Of a DNA stretch of 64,000 bases, positions 44,689 to 54,376 are shown in pieces. The first letter of the stretch is position 1. Each line of letters begins with the position of its first letter. The notes under the pieces are model-generated. The model worked only from the letters and a program-made list of their open reading frames with translations, searched no databases and had not been told where the DNA came from. Both the position numbers and the translations under genes were made by a program. This DNA comes from Lactococcus sp. S-13 (lineage in GTDB: Bacteria; Bacillota; Bacilli; Lactobacillales; Streptococcaceae), in assembly GCF_004210295.1 (NCBI RefSeq), contig NZ_SDAK01000001.1, forward strand, positions 620,001-684,000. The letters run 5' to 3'.

Positions 44689-46056
44689 TTAGTCTTCTTT
44701 CAGATACTCTGGCAAGAAAACATTGCCCAAAAAGCTGGTATCGTAATCGCCAGCGACAACGTGTGGATCTGAAATCAACTCCAATTGGAAATCAACGTTA
44801 GTGATTACTCCTTCAACATCAAATTCCAAGAGCGCACGCTGCATTTTCATCAAGGCTTCAAAACGATTTTCGCCGTGAACGATGACTTTGGCAATCATGC
44901 TATCGTAGTAAGGCGGAATGCTGTAACCACTGTACATCGCACTGTCCACTCGCAAGCCAACACCACCGCTTGGCAAGAACAAATTAGTGATTGTCCCTGG
45001 TGACGGTGCGAAATTAAATTTTGGATTTTCAGCATTGATCCGGCATTCAATCGCGTGTCCACTGAAAGTTACTTCCTCTTGTTTAACAGAAAGTTCATTT
45101 CCATTCGCCACACGGATTTGTTCTTTAACAATATCAACGCCAGAAACAAATTCTGTAACCGGATGTTCTACTTGAACACGGGTATTCATTTCCATGAAAT
45201 AAAATTTTCCAGAAGCTTCATCCAACAAAAATTCGATGGTACCAGCATTTTCGTAACCCACGTGAGCCGCTGCTTTTACTGCAGCTGACGTAATTTCTTC
45301 ACGCAATGTGTGTCCAATCGCCACCGAAGGAGATTCTTCCAAAACTTTTTGATTATTTCGTTGCAATGAACAGTCCCGCTCACCCAAATGAATGACATTA
45401 CCATGGCTATCCGCCAAGATTTGTACTTCAATATGACGTGCTGGGAAAATCATCCGTTCAATAAACATCGCGCCATTACCAAAAGCGGCTTGCGCTTCGG
45501 CTTGGGCTGCTTCAAAAGCAGGCACCAATTCTTCGACATTTGTCACTTTACGGATTCCTTTACCACCACCGCCGGCTGAGGCTTTGAGCATGATGGGATA
45601 GCCGATTTCTTCAGCAATTTTCACTGCTTCATCGGTCGTGTGTACTTCTCCCTCAGATCCTGGTGTAACAGGAACGCCCGCTTTAATCATTTCTGCGCGT
45701 GCATTGATTTTATCGCCCATCATATCCATAACTTTTGCTGATGGCCCGATAAATTTAATATTCATTTCTTCACAAAGGCGAGCAAATTTTGAGTTTTCTG
45801 AGAGAAAGCCAAAACCTGGGTGAATCGCTTGCGCCCCTGTTGCCACCGCTGCCGAGAGAATATTATTCATATTAAGATAAGATTCTGTCGCCCGCGCAGG
45901 CCCGATACAAATCGCTTCATCAGCCAAATGGACATGTAAAGCATCACGGTCAGCAGTTGAATAAACAGCAACTGTGCCGACTCCTAATTCACGTGCTGCA
46001 CGAATAATCCGTACAGCAATTTCGCCACGATTGGCAATCAAGATTTTATTAAACAT
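44689..46056 (-). CDS. accC: Acetyl-CoA carboxylase biotin carboxylase subunit
   Basis: Carboxylates the biotin on AccB with ATP and bicarbonate. At 455 residues it starts MFNKILIANRGEIAVRII. The ATP-grasp loop SAGGGGKGIRKV is near residue 162 and EMNTRVQVEHPVTE near residue 285. The ATG at 46056 has GGAG upstream; a longer frame lacks one. A 243-bp non-coding gap separates it from fabZ. Confidence 0.96.
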   Translation of the reverse strand: MFNKILIANRGEIAVRIIRAARELGVGTVAVYSTADRDALHVHLADEAICIGPARATESYLNMNNILSAAVATGAQAIHPGFGFLSENSKFARLCEEMNIKFIGPSAKVMDMMGDKINARAEMIKAGVPVTPGSEGEVHTTDEAVKIAEEIGYPIMLKASAGGGGKGIRKVTNVEELVPAFEAAQAEAQAAFGNGAMFIERMIFPARHIEVQILADSHGNVIHLGERDCSLQRNNQKVLEESPSVAIGHTLREEITSAAVKAAAHVGYENAGTIEFLLDEASGKFYFMEMNTRVQVEHPVTEFVSGVDIVKEQIRVANGNELSVKQEEVTFSGHAIECRINAENPKFNFAPSPGTITNLFLPSGGVGLRVDSAMYSGYSIPPYYDSMIAKVIVHGENRFEALMKMQRALLEFDVEGVITNVDFQLELISDPHVVAGDYDTSFLGNVFLPEYLKED

Positions 46057-46299
46057 AAATTTTCTCCAAATAGGAAGCTTTCCTGAGTTCGCCGCTGGAG
46101 CGGTCAATTTGGTCAAAACCAAATTTTGATAATAAGTAAAATAAGTCCAAAATAGGTCAGAACGTTCAACAACGCTCGACCTAGAATAAATTTTTCTTTC
46201 CAACGAAAGCTTGTTTTTGCTCAATTTTTTTGAGCATTCAGCCCTCAAAAGTCGGAGAAATTGACTGCTAAGTCCCCCTCAGCCTTTGAAAGCAAAATA
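46057..46299 (-). other. Non-coding spacer between fabZ and accC
   Basis: A 243-bp gap inside the operon with several small inverted repeats: GCTCAAAAAAATTGAGC, and a longer TAGGTC..GACCTA stem around 46160-46190. A segment reading ACTTATTATCAAAATT on the minus strand (about 46122-46137) recalls FabT-type operators (TTTGATTATCAAA) but is imperfect. It may hold an internal promoter or processing site. Confidence 0.35.
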
Positions 46300-46734
46300 C
46301 TAATTTCCTAAAGCAAAAGTTAACGTTCCTTTAGCTGCCAATTTGCCATCCACTGTTGCTTGCGCTTCAACAACGGCAATTGGGCCACGACGTTTGATAA
46401 ATTTTGCGTGCAGTACTAATTGGTCGCCAGGTGTGACTTGTTTTTTATATTTCACATTGTCCATTCCAGCATAAAAGACCAATTTCCCTTTATTTTCAGG
46501 TTTTGACAATTCCAAAACACCCGCAGCTTGCGCCAGAGCTTCCATAATCAATACACCAGGCATCACAGGATATTTTGGAAAATGACCTTGGAAAAATTCT
46601 TCATTAATCGTCACATTTTTAATCGCTGTGATTTCGTCATCAGCAATATCAATCACACGATCGACTAACAAAAAAGGGTAACGGTGAGGCAAAGCCTCCA
46701 TAATTTCAGTAACATTGATATTGACTTCAGTCAT
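46300..46734 (-). CDS. fabZ: 3-hydroxyacyl-ACP dehydratase FabZ
   Basis: Removes water from 3-hydroxyacyl-ACP. The 144 residues show the hot-dog fold motif [11 protein letters not shown] near residue 17 and the active site [20 protein letters not shown] near residue 50. AGAGGAGA precedes the ATG. The cluster has no fabK or fabI, so enoyl reduction is encoded elsewhere, as in L. lactis. Confidence 0.95.
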   Translation of the reverse strand: MTEVNINVTEIMEALPHRYPFLLVDRVIDIADDEITAIKNVTINEEFFQGHFPKYPVMPGVLIMEALAQAAGVLELSKPENKGKLVFYAGMDNVKYKKQVTPGDQLVLHAKFIKRRGPIAVVEAQATVDGKLAAKGTLTFALGN

Positions 46735-46769
46735 GTAAATCTCCTCTTAAAAACTCAAAATGAGTTTTC

Positions 46770-47240
46770 TTATTTAATCCGTACCAATTCTTGACCAAAT
46801 TCAACAACTTCTTCAGGTGAAACCATAATTTCAGTAACTACACCATCTGCTGGAGCTGGAATTTCGTTCATCACTTTCATCGCTTCAATAATCATCAAGG
46901 TTTGACCTTTTTTCACGCTGTCGCCAACCTTGACAAATTCAGCTTTATCTGGTGAAGGTTTGAGATAAGCAACACCCACCAATGGTGAAGTCACTGCTTC
47001 GCCTTCAGCTGCTACTGTTGCTGTTTCTGTCACTTCTTGAGCTTGTGGGCCTGTTACTTCTACTGGAGCTTGTGACGCAACAAAGGCTGCTGGAGCTTGA
47101 GGAGCAGGGGCTGTCACACCGTTTGTATGCCCGTCATTTTTAGAAAATGTCAACTCACCGTCAGCATTTTTCCAAGAAAATTCACGCAAAGATGAACCGT
47201 TAAATTGGTTCATCAATTCTTTTACTTCTGAGATATTCAT
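46770..47240 (-). CDS. accB: Biotin carboxyl carrier protein of acetyl-CoA carboxylase
   Basis: Carries the carboxyl group on biotin. The 156-residue chain has an N-terminal helix, an Ala/Pro/Val-rich linker (about 40-85), and the biotinyl domain with the target lysine in EAMKVMNEI near residue 121. A near copy of the 16-bp word (13 of 16) encodes NADGE at about residue 25 (47159-47174). Confidence 0.95.
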   Translation of the reverse strand: MNISEVKELMNQFNGSSLREFSWKNADGELTFSKNDGHTNGVTAPAPQAPAAFVASQAPVEVTGPQAQEVTETATVAAEGEAVTSPLVGVAYLKPSPDKAEFVKVGDSVKKGQTLMIIEAMKVMNEIPAPADGVVTEIMVSPEEVVEFGQELVRIK

Positions 47241-47242
47241 TT

Positions 47243-48472
47243 TTATTTACCTTCCCACTTTTTGAACGCGAGTACCGCATTGTGTCCACCAAAACCAAAG
47301 TCTTGAGACAAAGCGAGATCGATTTTTGCTGGTTTTCCTTCGCCAAGAACAACATTGATGGTCATTCCTTCGTCAAGTTCTGTTGTTCCTGCATTGACTG
47401 GTGCGTATTGGTTCAAGATTGCTTGAACAGTTGCTACGGCTTCGATGGCACCTGTCGCACCGAGTGCGTGTCCGTGCAAAGCTTTTGTAGATGAAACATA
47501 GGCTTTATCGCCCACAACGTTGTGAATCGCTTTGCTTTCTGTTTCTTCGTTAGCGTGTGTTGAAGTTCCGTGAGCATTGATATAATCAACATCAGAAGCT
47601 TCTGCACCTGCTTCTTCGAGCGCCAATTTCATCGCATTTTCAGCACCTGTACCTGATGGTGTAGTCATGTGGAAGGCATCATTTGTGTTTCCGTAACCAA
47701 CGATTTCAGCTAAGATATTTGCTCCACGTGCTTGAGCGTGTTCAAGGCTTTCCAAAATCAAGACACCAGCACCTTCACCCATAACGAAACCTGAGCGATT
47801 TTTGTCAAATGGACGACAAGCGATATTTGCATCTGTTTCTTTAGTAAGGGCAGTCAAGTTGGCAAAACCAGCGATTCCCAATTCACAGATGGCAGCTTCT
47901 GCACCACCAGCAATCATAGCATCTGCATAGCCGTGTTTGATTTCACGGAAAGCTGAACCGATAGAGTTAGCACCAGCTGCACAAGCAGTAACCTCAGCGC
48001 GTGAAACACCACGAGCACCTGTACGCAAAGCAACATTACCTGTCGCCATATTGGCAATAGCAAGAGGAACATAGAGTGGTGCTACACCTTTACGTGGGCC
48101 TTTAGCAACAATGGCTTGTGAATTTTTTTGTGATTGTTCAAGACCACCGATACCAGAAGCCATGATACAACCTAAACGGTCGTAGTTTGTATTTTCTTCG
48201 CTGAGTCCAGACATTTCCATCGCGTCAAGCGCAGCATGAACAGCGTAAAGTGAGAAAGTGTCCATACGACGGGCATCTTTCTTCTGGAAGTATTTGTCAA
48301 ATGGAAATTCTTTGACTTCAGCAGCTACAGAAATGCCTGTTGCTTCCGCATCAAAGTGGGTAATTGGCCCAATTCCAGTTTTGCCAGCTTTAAGATTTCC
48401 CCAAAATTCTTCGGGGGTATTACCAATGGCGCTCACTACGCCGTAACCTGTAATTACAACTCTGTTTGTCAT
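47243..48472 (-). CDS. fabF: 3-oxoacyl-ACP synthase II FabF
   Basis: Elongating condensing enzyme of type II fatty-acid synthesis. The 409 residues contain the catalytic Cys in VTACAAGANSIG near residue 163, and the two His in NAHGTSTHANE near 302 and KALHGHALGATG near 337. It ends two bases before accB begins. AAGGA precedes the ATG. Confidence 0.96.
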   Translation of the reverse strand: MTNRVVITGYGVVSAIGNTPEEFWGNLKAGKTGIGPITHFDAEATGISVAAEVKEFPFDKYFQKKDARRMDTFSLYAVHAALDAMEMSGLSEENTNYDRLGCIMASGIGGLEQSQKNSQAIVAKGPRKGVAPLYVPLAIANMATGNVALRTGARGVSRAEVTACAAGANSIGSAFREIKHGYADAMIAGGAEAAICELGIAGFANLTALTKETDANIACRPFDKNRSGFVMGEGAGVLILESLEHAQARGANILAEIVGYGNTNDAFHMTTPSGTGAENAMKLALEEAGAEASDVDYINAHGTSTHANEETESKAIHNVVGDKAYVSSTKALHGHALGATGAIEAVATVQAILNQYAPVNAGTTELDEGMTINVVLGEGKPAKIDLALSQDFGFGGHNAVLAFKKWEGK

Positions 48473-48518
48473 ATTTTTTTATCCTTTTTTATCTGATCTA
48501 TTGTGTTCAAAGCGAGCC

Positions 48519-49250
48519 TTACATGGCCATGCCGCCATCGATTGAGAGGACTTGACCTGTCATGTATTCTTGTTCGGCAAGGAATTGAACAACTGAGGCT
48601 ACTTCTGCTACGCTACCAAAGCGTTTCATTGGGATTTGACCTTTCATCATGTCTTTGACTTTGTCAGAAAGGACTTCTGTCATGTCAGATTCGATGAAAC
48701 CTGGTGCAACGGCATTAACGCGAACATTACGACCGGCAACTTCACGAGCAATTGATTTTGTGAAACCAATCAGACCTGCTTTAGAAGCGGCATAATTGGC
48801 TTGTCCAGCGTTACCAATCAAACCAACTACTGATGAGATATTGATGATGGCCCCTTCGCGTGCGCGCGTCATTGGTTTCAAAACAGCTTGTGTCATGTTG
48901 AATGCACCTGTCAAGTTGATTTTGAGGACTGCTTCAAAATCTTCTTCAGTCATTTTGAGTGATAAGCCATCACGTGTGATTCCAGCGTTGTTTACCAAGA
49001 CATCTACTGAGCCGAGTGCTTCTGTTGCTTCTGCAACCATGCGTTTCGCATCTGCTGAGTTTGAGATGTCACCAGAGATACCGACTGCTTTAACACCAAA
49101 AGCGGTAAATTCTGCGAGGACTTCTTCTGAAATTGCTGAGCGACCGTTGATAATGACGTTACTTCCTGCTTTAGCAAATTGCAAGGCAATGGCGTGACCG
49201 ATGCCACGTGTTGAGCCTGTGATAAAAACGTTTTTGTTTGTGATTTCCAT
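48519..49250 (-). CDS. fabG: 3-oxoacyl-ACP reductase FabG
   Basis: NADPH-dependent reduction of 3-ketoacyl-ACP. The 243 residues have GSTRGIG near residue 12, NNAGI near residue 88 and the catalytic YAASKAG near residue 153. It lies between fabD and fabF. AAAAGGAG precedes the ATG. Location supports the fatty-acid role, unlike the second SDR at 27110. Confidence 0.96.
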   Translation of the reverse strand: MEITNKNVFITGSTRGIGHAIALQFAKAGSNVIINGRSAISEEVLAEFTAFGVKAVGISGDISNSADAKRMVAEATEALGSVDVLVNNAGITRDGLSLKMTEEDFEAVLKINLTGAFNMTQAVLKPMTRAREGAIINISSVVGLIGNAGQANYAASKAGLIGFTKSIAREVAGRNVRVNAVAPGFIESDMTEVLSDKVKDMMKGQIPMKRFGSVAEVASVVQFLAEQEYMTGQVLSIDGGMAM

Positions 49251-49377
49251 TTATTTTCTCCTTTTTGAGCCTTTTAAATTCTTGATGAAACATTCTGGAC
49301 GAGAAGGGTTCAGGTTTAGCTGTTTTGTTCTGAGAGGCTAATGTTCTCCTGAGCTTTTCTCGTTTGCTGTGTTTGCA

Positions 49378-50298
49378 TTATTTATTCGCTAGTGCCTCAA
49401 ATGAAGACAAATCTTCAACATTTGTAAAAGTAGCGTTTTTATCAATTTTTCTGATGAAACCTGAGAGGACTTTTCCTGGGCCAACTTCGATAAAGTTCGT
49501 TGCCCCAAGCTTTTGCATCGTTTCAATGGATTCATAAAAACGAACGGGTTCCATGACTTGTCGGGTCAAGAGGGCTTTTACTTCCTCATGAGTCATGACT
49601 TGTGCAGTGGTGTTAGAAATCAAAGGTAAGTTGAATTCGCTAAAGTTGATTTGAGCAAGTTCATGCGCCAATTTGTCCGAAGCGGGTTTAAGAATCGCTG
49701 TATGGAATGGGCCTGAAACTTTGAGTTCAATCAATTTGCGTACGCCAGCTTCTTTGAGTAATTCAACGGCATAGTCAACTGCGCCAGCTTCTCCACCGAT
49801 GACGATTTGGGCGGGAGTGTTGTAATTTGCTGGACTAACAATACCTTTAATACTTGCTTTTTGGCAAATTTCTTCGATGAGCGCAACGTCGGTATTCATT
49901 ACGGCAACCATTTTACCAGAACCTGCAGGTGCGGCTTCGGTCATGTATTGACCACGCTTAGCAACTAATTGGACAGCTTCGTCAAAGCTGAGGCTTCCTG
50001 CAGCAACCAAAGCGGAATATTCACCAAGACTGAGACCAGCAACAAGGTCAGGTTTGATTCCATTTTCTGCCAATAAACGCAAAATGGCAACTGACGTCGT
50101 CAAAATCGCTGGCTGAGTGTATTTGGTTTCGTTTAATTTTGCTTCATCATTATCAATCAAAGCACGTAAGTCGTAGCCCAGAAGTTCTGAAGCACGGTCA
50201 AAGGTTGCTTTGACAATGTCGAATTGATCATACAAATCACGAGCCATACCGAGCTTTTGTGCGCCCTGACCCGAAAATAAAAATGCTGTTTTAGTCAT
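49378..50298 (-). CDS. fabD: Malonyl-CoA:ACP transacylase FabD
   Basis: Loads malonyl groups on ACP. The 306 residues show FLFSGQGAQKLGMARDL at the start and the active Ser in GLSLGEYSAL near residue 90, where most relatives have GHSLGE; the His after Gly is replaced by Leu. The catalytic His lies in SGPFHTAIL near residue 200. The ATG has no close Shine-Dalgarno sequence; a two-codon frame with a good site ends just upstream. Confidence 0.94.
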   Translation of the reverse strand: MTKTAFLFSGQGAQKLGMARDLYDQFDIVKATFDRASELLGYDLRALIDNDEAKLNETKYTQPAILTTSVAILRLLAENGIKPDLVAGLSLGEYSALVAAGSLSFDEAVQLVAKRGQYMTEAAPAGSGKMVAVMNTDVALIEEICQKASIKGIVSPANYNTPAQIVIGGEAGAVDYAVELLKEAGVRKLIELKVSGPFHTAILKPASDKLAHELAQINFSEFNLPLISNTTAQVMTHEEVKALLTRQVMEPVRFYESIETMQKLGATNFIEVGPGKVLSGFIRKIDKNATFTNVEDLSSFEALANK

Positions 50299-50301
50299 AA
50301 A

Positions 50302-50310
50302 TTATTGCAT
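50302..50310 (-). other. Two-codon upstream frame (ATG CAA TAA) before fabD
   Basis: AAGGA (50316-50320) stands five bases before an ATG that is followed by CAA and TAA. The fabD ATG comes three bases after this stop. Ribosomes may load here and re-initiate on fabD. Confidence 0.4.
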
Positions 50311-50493
50311 AAAGTTCCTTAGGGAATTTTTATGCTTTCCTTTTATATTTTTCTCTTGTGGAGTTAATTGTTTGTAGTATAAAATGTTTTTTTAGGTAAA
50401 AAAATGACATTTCGTAATTTAAAAAAGCAAATGAAAGAGGGCGAAAAGCGCAAATGAATTTGAATCCCTTGCCACTTCTCACCCCCGATCAAA

Positions 50494-50715
50494 TTATTTG
50501 TTGTCTTCTACGTATTTAACGAGGTCAGCAACTGTTTTCATGTCTGCTTCTGTATCAACTTCAACATCAAATTCGTCTTCGATGTCGTTGATGATTTGGA
50601 AAAGGTCAAGTGAATCAGCGTCGAGCTCTTCAAATGAAGTTTCGAGTGTTACTTCTTCTTTATCTTTACCGAGTTCATCTACGATGATATCTTGTACTTT
50701 TTCAAATACTGCCAT
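50494..50715 (-). CDS. acpP: Acyl carrier protein
   Basis: Carries growing acyl chains on phosphopantetheine. The 73-residue acidic protein has the attachment Ser in DADSLDLFQ near residue 36. AAAGGAG precedes the ATG. It lies between fabH and fabD with long gaps on both sides (195 and 251 bp); the 5' gap carries two TATAAT-like boxes near 50750-50775 and repeat words, so an internal promoter is likely. Confidence 0.93.
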   Translation of the reverse strand: MAVFEKVQDIIVDELGKDKEEVTLETSFEELDADSLDLFQIINDIEDEFDVEVDTEADMKTVADLVKYVEDNK

Positions 50716-50887
50716 GATTTTTTCTCCTTTAATGAGTGAAAATATTTATATTATAGCCGCTTTTGCGGATTATAACCTTAAGTAATAAATGTGTACGAAG
50801 TCGTACTTTTGAGCTGACAAGTCTTAGCGTCCTGCGCTAGAAGCTTGTTTTGTGCTTTTTCTAAAATTTTTAGGAAAAAGACAAATC

Positions 50888-50963
50888 CGTCAGTGTTTTC
50901 TCTAGTAAAATGAATGACGTCAGCATTTTCTCTGACGAAATCAGTTACGTCAGTGATTTTGGC
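50888..50963. repeat. Three 16-bp words at 30-bp steps between acpP and fabH
   Basis: CGTCAGTGTTTTCTCT at 50888, an exact CGTCAGCATTTTCTCT at 50918-50933, and CGTCAGTGATTTTGGC at 50948. All point the same way, each 30 bp apart. The last overlaps the fabH stop region closely. Confidence 0.8.
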
Positions 50964-50966
50964 GGC

Positions 50967-51944
50967 TTACAAATCGATAACAAGCGTGCCCCAAGTGAGC
51001 CCACCGCCAAATCCTGTAAGGGCAACTCTTTTTGCACCGTCCAAATTAAATATACCATTTTTTACGGATTCTGACAACAATATAGGAATACTTGCTGCCG
51101 AAGTGTTGCCATATTCTTGCATATTTTGGAGGAATTTAGTTCGCTCAACACCTAGTTTTTTAGCCATTTTATCTAAAATTCTTGAATTGGCTTGGTGCAA
51201 TAAATAAAAATCGATTTCATTAGCAGAAAGTTCTGCTTTTTCTAAAGTGGCTTGGATATTTTTGGGAACATCACGCACGGCGAAGTCAAAAATTGCTCGC
51301 CCTTCCATACTCAAATGTTGTTTTTCGTAAGTTTTTGAGGCAAAGGGTGTTTCGATGTTGGTCAAGCCTGACAACAAACTTTCGCCGCGACTTCCGTCTG
51401 TTTGCAGTTTTTCAGCAACAATCAGTGGTTTTTCGCCAGTATTTTCAAGAAGAACTCCGGCTGCTCCATCGCCAAATAAAACGGCAGTTGAGCGATCTGA
51501 CCAATCCATTACTTTTGAGAAAACTTCCGCACCAATGACCAAACCTTTTTGGTAATTGCCTGATGTAATCAATTTTTCAGCTGTTGAAAGGGCAAAAACA
51601 AAACCTGAACAAGCAGCAGTCAAATCATAGGCAAAGGCATTCGTTGCCCCGATTGCTGCTTGAACGCGGGCCGCAGTTGAGGGCATTAATGAATCTGGCG
51701 TAATCGTCGCCACGATGATGAAATCTAAGCTTTCAGGACTAAGTTGCGCTTTTGCAAGCAATTCTTGCGCGACTTCGGCTGCCAAATCTGAGGTATTTTC
51801 TCCTGTGGAAATGTGGCGATTTTTGATGCCTGTCCGGCTGTAAATCCATTCGTCGTTGGTATCCATGATTTTTGATAAGTCATCGTTAGATACCACTTTT
51901 TCTGGCACATAGTGTGCCACTTGCGTGATTTTCGCAAAAGTCAT
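50967..51944 (-). CDS. fabH: 3-oxoacyl-ACP synthase III FabH
   Basis: Starts fatty-acid synthesis by joining acetyl-CoA and malonyl-ACP. The 325 residues have the Cys in [11 protein letters not shown] near residue 112, His in HQANSRILD near 250 and Asn in YGNTSAAS near 280. Its ATG overlaps the fabT stop, so it is coupled to the regulator. Confidence 0.96.
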   Translation of the reverse strand: MTFAKITQVAHYVPEKVVSNDDLSKIMDTNDEWIYSRTGIKNRHISTGENTSDLAAEVAQELLAKAQLSPESLDFIIVATITPDSLMPSTAARVQAAIGATNAFAYDLTAACSGFVFALSTAEKLITSGNYQKGLVIGAEVFSKVMDWSDRSTAVLFGDGAAGVLLENTGEKPLIVAEKLQTDGSRGESLLSGLTNIETPFASKTYEKQHLSMEGRAIFDFAVRDVPKNIQATLEKAELSANEIDFYLLHQANSRILDKMAKKLGVERTKFLQNMQEYGNTSAASIPILLSESVKNGIFNLDGAKRVALTGFGGGLTWGTLVIDL

Positions 51945-52384
51945 TATTTCATATTCTCCAAAGAATGATGCAAAGCGGCGAGTTCGCCAGCCAGCTTATT
52001 TTCTGTTGTTCCATAGACACTATCAAAGAGATGCTCAGTGATGGTGCGGAAAAACTCGCGGTGACTGGCACAAAGTTGGTCACCTTTTGCAGTCAAATCA
52101 ATATGTGTCACCCGTCGATCAGCAGTTGAACGCTTGCGCTCAATATAACCCTTATCCTGCAACCGATTGACTGTAATCGTAATCGTGGAAAGCGCCAATT
52201 TTTGATTTTTGGCGATATCTGTCACGCGACAAGTGCCTAAGGTGTGAATCAGTGTTAAAATCTGCAATTCTTTGACCGTCACATCAGCATAAGCTGAATC
52301 TCTCAGAAACTGTTCTTCAAGAATCATAAAATCATGGAACAGTTGAATCAACCATTCATTGACTTGATCAAAATCCGTTTTCAT
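51944..52384 (-). CDS. fabT: MarR-family regulator FabT
   Basis: A 146-residue winged-helix protein of the MarR family ([33 protein letters not shown] near residue 55). At the head of the fab cluster and coupled to fabH, it is the FabT repressor that responds to acyl-ACP in streptococci and lactococci. It probably represses its own promoter. Confidence 0.92.
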   Translation of the reverse strand: MKTDFDQVNEWLIQLFHDFMILEEQFLRDSAYADVTVKELQILTLIHTLGTCRVTDIAKNQKLALSTITITVNRLQDKGYIERKRSTADRRVTHIDLTAKGDQLCASHREFFRTITEHLFDSVYGTTENKLAGELAALHHSLENMK

Positions 52385-52597
52385 CTGTCGTCCTCTTTTA
52401 TTTCCAGAAGTAAGCTCGACTTATTCATGAAAATAGGAAAGTCAGCGTCGAAAAATTGCCTCGCCACACATAGACAGGGGAACTACGATTACTCCAAAAA
52501 ATAATCGTCGTCCCCCTGAATGATTTAGTCTATTTTACAGTTTCTAGTAAGATGAGCTTATTTTTATTTTTATATTGCAAACCATTTACTGTATCAA

Positions 52598-52626
52598 ATT
52601 ATAGTATTTTTTAGGCACTTTTGCAA
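52598..52626 (-). promoter_or_regulatory. fabT / fab cluster promoter
   Basis: The minus strand has TTGCAA (52621-52626), 17 bp, TATAAT (52598-52603). The sequence after the -10, ATTTGATACAGTAAAT, has a half site like the FabT operator, which suggests autoregulation. Confidence 0.65.
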
Positions 52627-52677
52627 GTGAAAATGATAAGAAACCGTTATCTTTGGCGATTTTACTCTGCTTTTTTA

Positions 52678-52728
52678 CTGACGTCAGCATTTTTTCTGAC
52701 AAATTTAATTTACGTCAGCATTTTCTCT
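52678..52728. repeat. Inverted and direct 16-bp words downstream of manA
   Basis: CGTCAGCATTTTTTCT at 52682 and an exact CGTCAGCATTTTCTCT at 52713-52728, 31 bp apart. An opposite-facing CTGACG abuts the first and makes the palindrome CTGACGTCAG (52678-52687). Confidence 0.8.
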
Positions 52729-52732
52729 AGCC

Positions 52733-52761
52733 AAAAATCTCGCCCACTGACGAGATTTTTT
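52733..52761 (-). terminator. Terminator of manA
   Basis: Arms AAAAATCTCG and CGAGATTTTT with an eight-base loop that contains CGTCAG on the minus strand; a U-run follows. Confidence 0.75.
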
Positions 52762-52763
52762 AC

Positions 52764-53711
52764 TTAGGCTGGATTGCTCGCAATAAGCGTCAAGTTCCCT
52801 GATAATTTCCAGCTGTCTACTGTGCTTGGCAAGATGAAATGAGCGCCTTTTGCCAATGGATAATCTACGCCATCCACCGTCAGTTCTCCTTCGCCGTCAA
52901 GCACTGAAGCCAGTGTGTAAGCTGCTGTTTTCACAAACTCATGGCTGCCCTTAATGTCCCATTTGTAAACATCGAAGAAATCAGATTTCACCAAAGTTGT
53001 CAGTTCTGCTTCAGCAAATTGTTCGGTTTTCACCTGATTTTCAGGCACTTTATCGCCCGGAATGTTCAGAACATCAATCGATTGTTGGATGTGCAATTCA
53101 CGCAAGTTGCCAGCATCATCTTTGCGATCAAAATCATACACTCGATAAGTGGTGTCTGAAGATTGTTGCGTTTCCAAAATCACAATGCCAGCCCCAATCG
53201 CGTGCATTGTCCCTGAAGGCACGTGGAAAAAATCTCCCGTTTTCACTTTGACCTTGCGCAACAAATGCTCCCAATCGCCAGCTTTGATCATTTCTGCCAA
53301 TTCTTCACGTGATTTTGCATTATGTCCGTAGATAATTTCTGCACCTTCTTCAGCAGAAATAATGTACCAACATTCGGTTTTTCCTAACTCACCTTCGTGT
53401 TTTTGACCATATTCATCATCCGGATGCACTTGGACAGAAAGCCAGTCATTTGCATCCAAAATTTTTGTCAACAAAGGAAAAACTTCTTTTTCGCTATTGC
53501 CAAATAATTCCCGATGGCTCGCATAAAGTTCATCCAATTTTTGTCCCTTAAAGGCACCATTAGCAATCGTTGACACCCCATGTGGATGAGCCGAGATTGC
53601 CCAATATTCTCCCACTTTATCTGATGGCAAATCATAGCCAAAAGCTTTCAAATGGTCTCCACCCCAGATTTTTTCTTGCAACACTGAGTTTAAAAATAAT
53701 GGTTCTTTCAT
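52764..53711 (-). CDS. manA: Mannose-6-phosphate isomerase, class I
   Basis: Interconverts mannose 6-phosphate and fructose 6-phosphate. The 315-residue chain has the cupin metal residues in SVQVHPDDEYGQ near residue 94 and HVPSGTMHAIGAG near residue 170. The ATG at 53711 has GGAGG six bases upstream; a longer frame lacks one. Own promoter and terminator suggest a single-gene unit between the fab cluster and the infB operon. Confidence 0.94.
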   Translation of the reverse strand: MKEPLFLNSVLQEKIWGGDHLKAFGYDLPSDKVGEYWAISAHPHGVSTIANGAFKGQKLDELYASHRELFGNSEKEVFPLLTKILDANDWLSVQVHPDDEYGQKHEGELGKTECWYIISAEEGAEIIYGHNAKSREELAEMIKAGDWEHLLRKVKVKTGDFFHVPSGTMHAIGAGIVILETQQSSDTTYRVYDFDRKDDAGNLRELHIQQSIDVLNIPGDKVPENQVKTEQFAEAELTTLVKSDFFDVYKWDIKGSHEFVKTAAYTLASVLDGEGELTVDGVDYPLAKGAHFILPSTVDSWKLSGNLTLIASNPA

Positions 53712-53755
53712 AATTTCCTCCAAAAAATGCAATTCGCTTTCATACAATAAATTCT

Positions 53756-53783
53756 ATTATATCACAAAAATTCATCAGAACAA
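53756..53783 (-). promoter_or_regulatory. manA promoter
   Basis: The minus strand has TTGTTC (53778-53783), 16 bp, TATAAT (53756-53761) with a TGA extension. Confidence 0.6.
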
Positions 53784-53806
53784 TTTTTTAATGGCAACAA
53801 AAAAAT

Positions 53807-53876
53807 AGAAAAAATGCTGACGAAAACCTCAGCACAGGCAAAAATTAGCCCGCTGAAATCCGTCAGCATTTTCTCT
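53807..53876 (-). terminator. Terminator of the nusA-infB operon built from inverted 16-bp words
   Basis: AGAAAAAATGCTGACG (53807-53822) faces the exact CGTCAGCATTTTCTCT (53861-53876). In the minus-strand RNA they pair over 15 of 16 positions with an inner CTCAGC/GCTGAA part, followed by TATTTTTTTG. The element directly follows rbfA. Confidence 0.75.
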
Positions 53877-53878
53877 GA

Positions 53879-54238
53879 TTAATATTCCGACTTTTGATTC
53901 AAACCGCGTAAAAGTTCGTCGATTTTTGAACCATATTCTACGGATTCATCCTTGGCAAAAGTCAATTCAGGAATTTTATAAATCGTCATGCGATGAGCCA
54001 GCTCACTTTTGAACAAGCCTGTGGCTTTTTTCAAAGCCGTTGCTGCTTTGGCATTGTCCGAAGCAAGATTTGACAACAAACTGTAATAAACAGTCGCTTG
54101 ACTCAAGTCGCCAGTGAGTTGAACATCTGTAATATTCACACCTTGAACACGTGGATCACGCACTTTGTTACGCAAAATATCATTGATTTCTCGTTGAATT
54201 TCTACCGCAACCCGATCACTACGAAAAGAATTTCCCAT
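53879..54238 (-). CDS. rbfA: Ribosome-binding factor A
   Basis: A 119-residue KH-fold protein that helps mature the 30S subunit. It begins [20 protein letters not shown] and has the usual [20 protein letters not shown] near residue 35. Last gene of the rimP-nusA-infB operon, 138 bp after infB, with several small hairpins in the gap. GAGGAGAAGAG precedes the ATG. Confidence 0.94.
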   Translation of the reverse strand: MGNSFRSDRVAVEIQREINDILRNKVRDPRVQGVNITDVQLTGDLSQATVYYSLLSNLASDNAKAATALKKATGLFKSELAHRMTIYKIPELTFAKDESVEYGSKIDELLRGLNQKSEY

Positions 54239-54376
54239 CTCTTCTCCTCTCCATTTTTGTCAAAAAATGGGACGCCTTTTTTCAAAACTGAAAAACGCCC
54301 ATTTTTATTTCATTGAGTTTGAAAGCATCAAAGGTTACAAACAGTTAAACGTTTGATTTAGTCTTTCGTACTCGTC

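Larger units (their letters stand above)
52385..52763. other. Intergenic region between fabT and manA
   Basis: This 379-bp gap carries, from left to right: the fabT leader of about 200 bp, the fabT promoter (52598-52626), two 16-bp repeat words with an inverted half (52678-52728) and the manA terminator (52733-52761). I see no gene. Confidence 0.7.
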
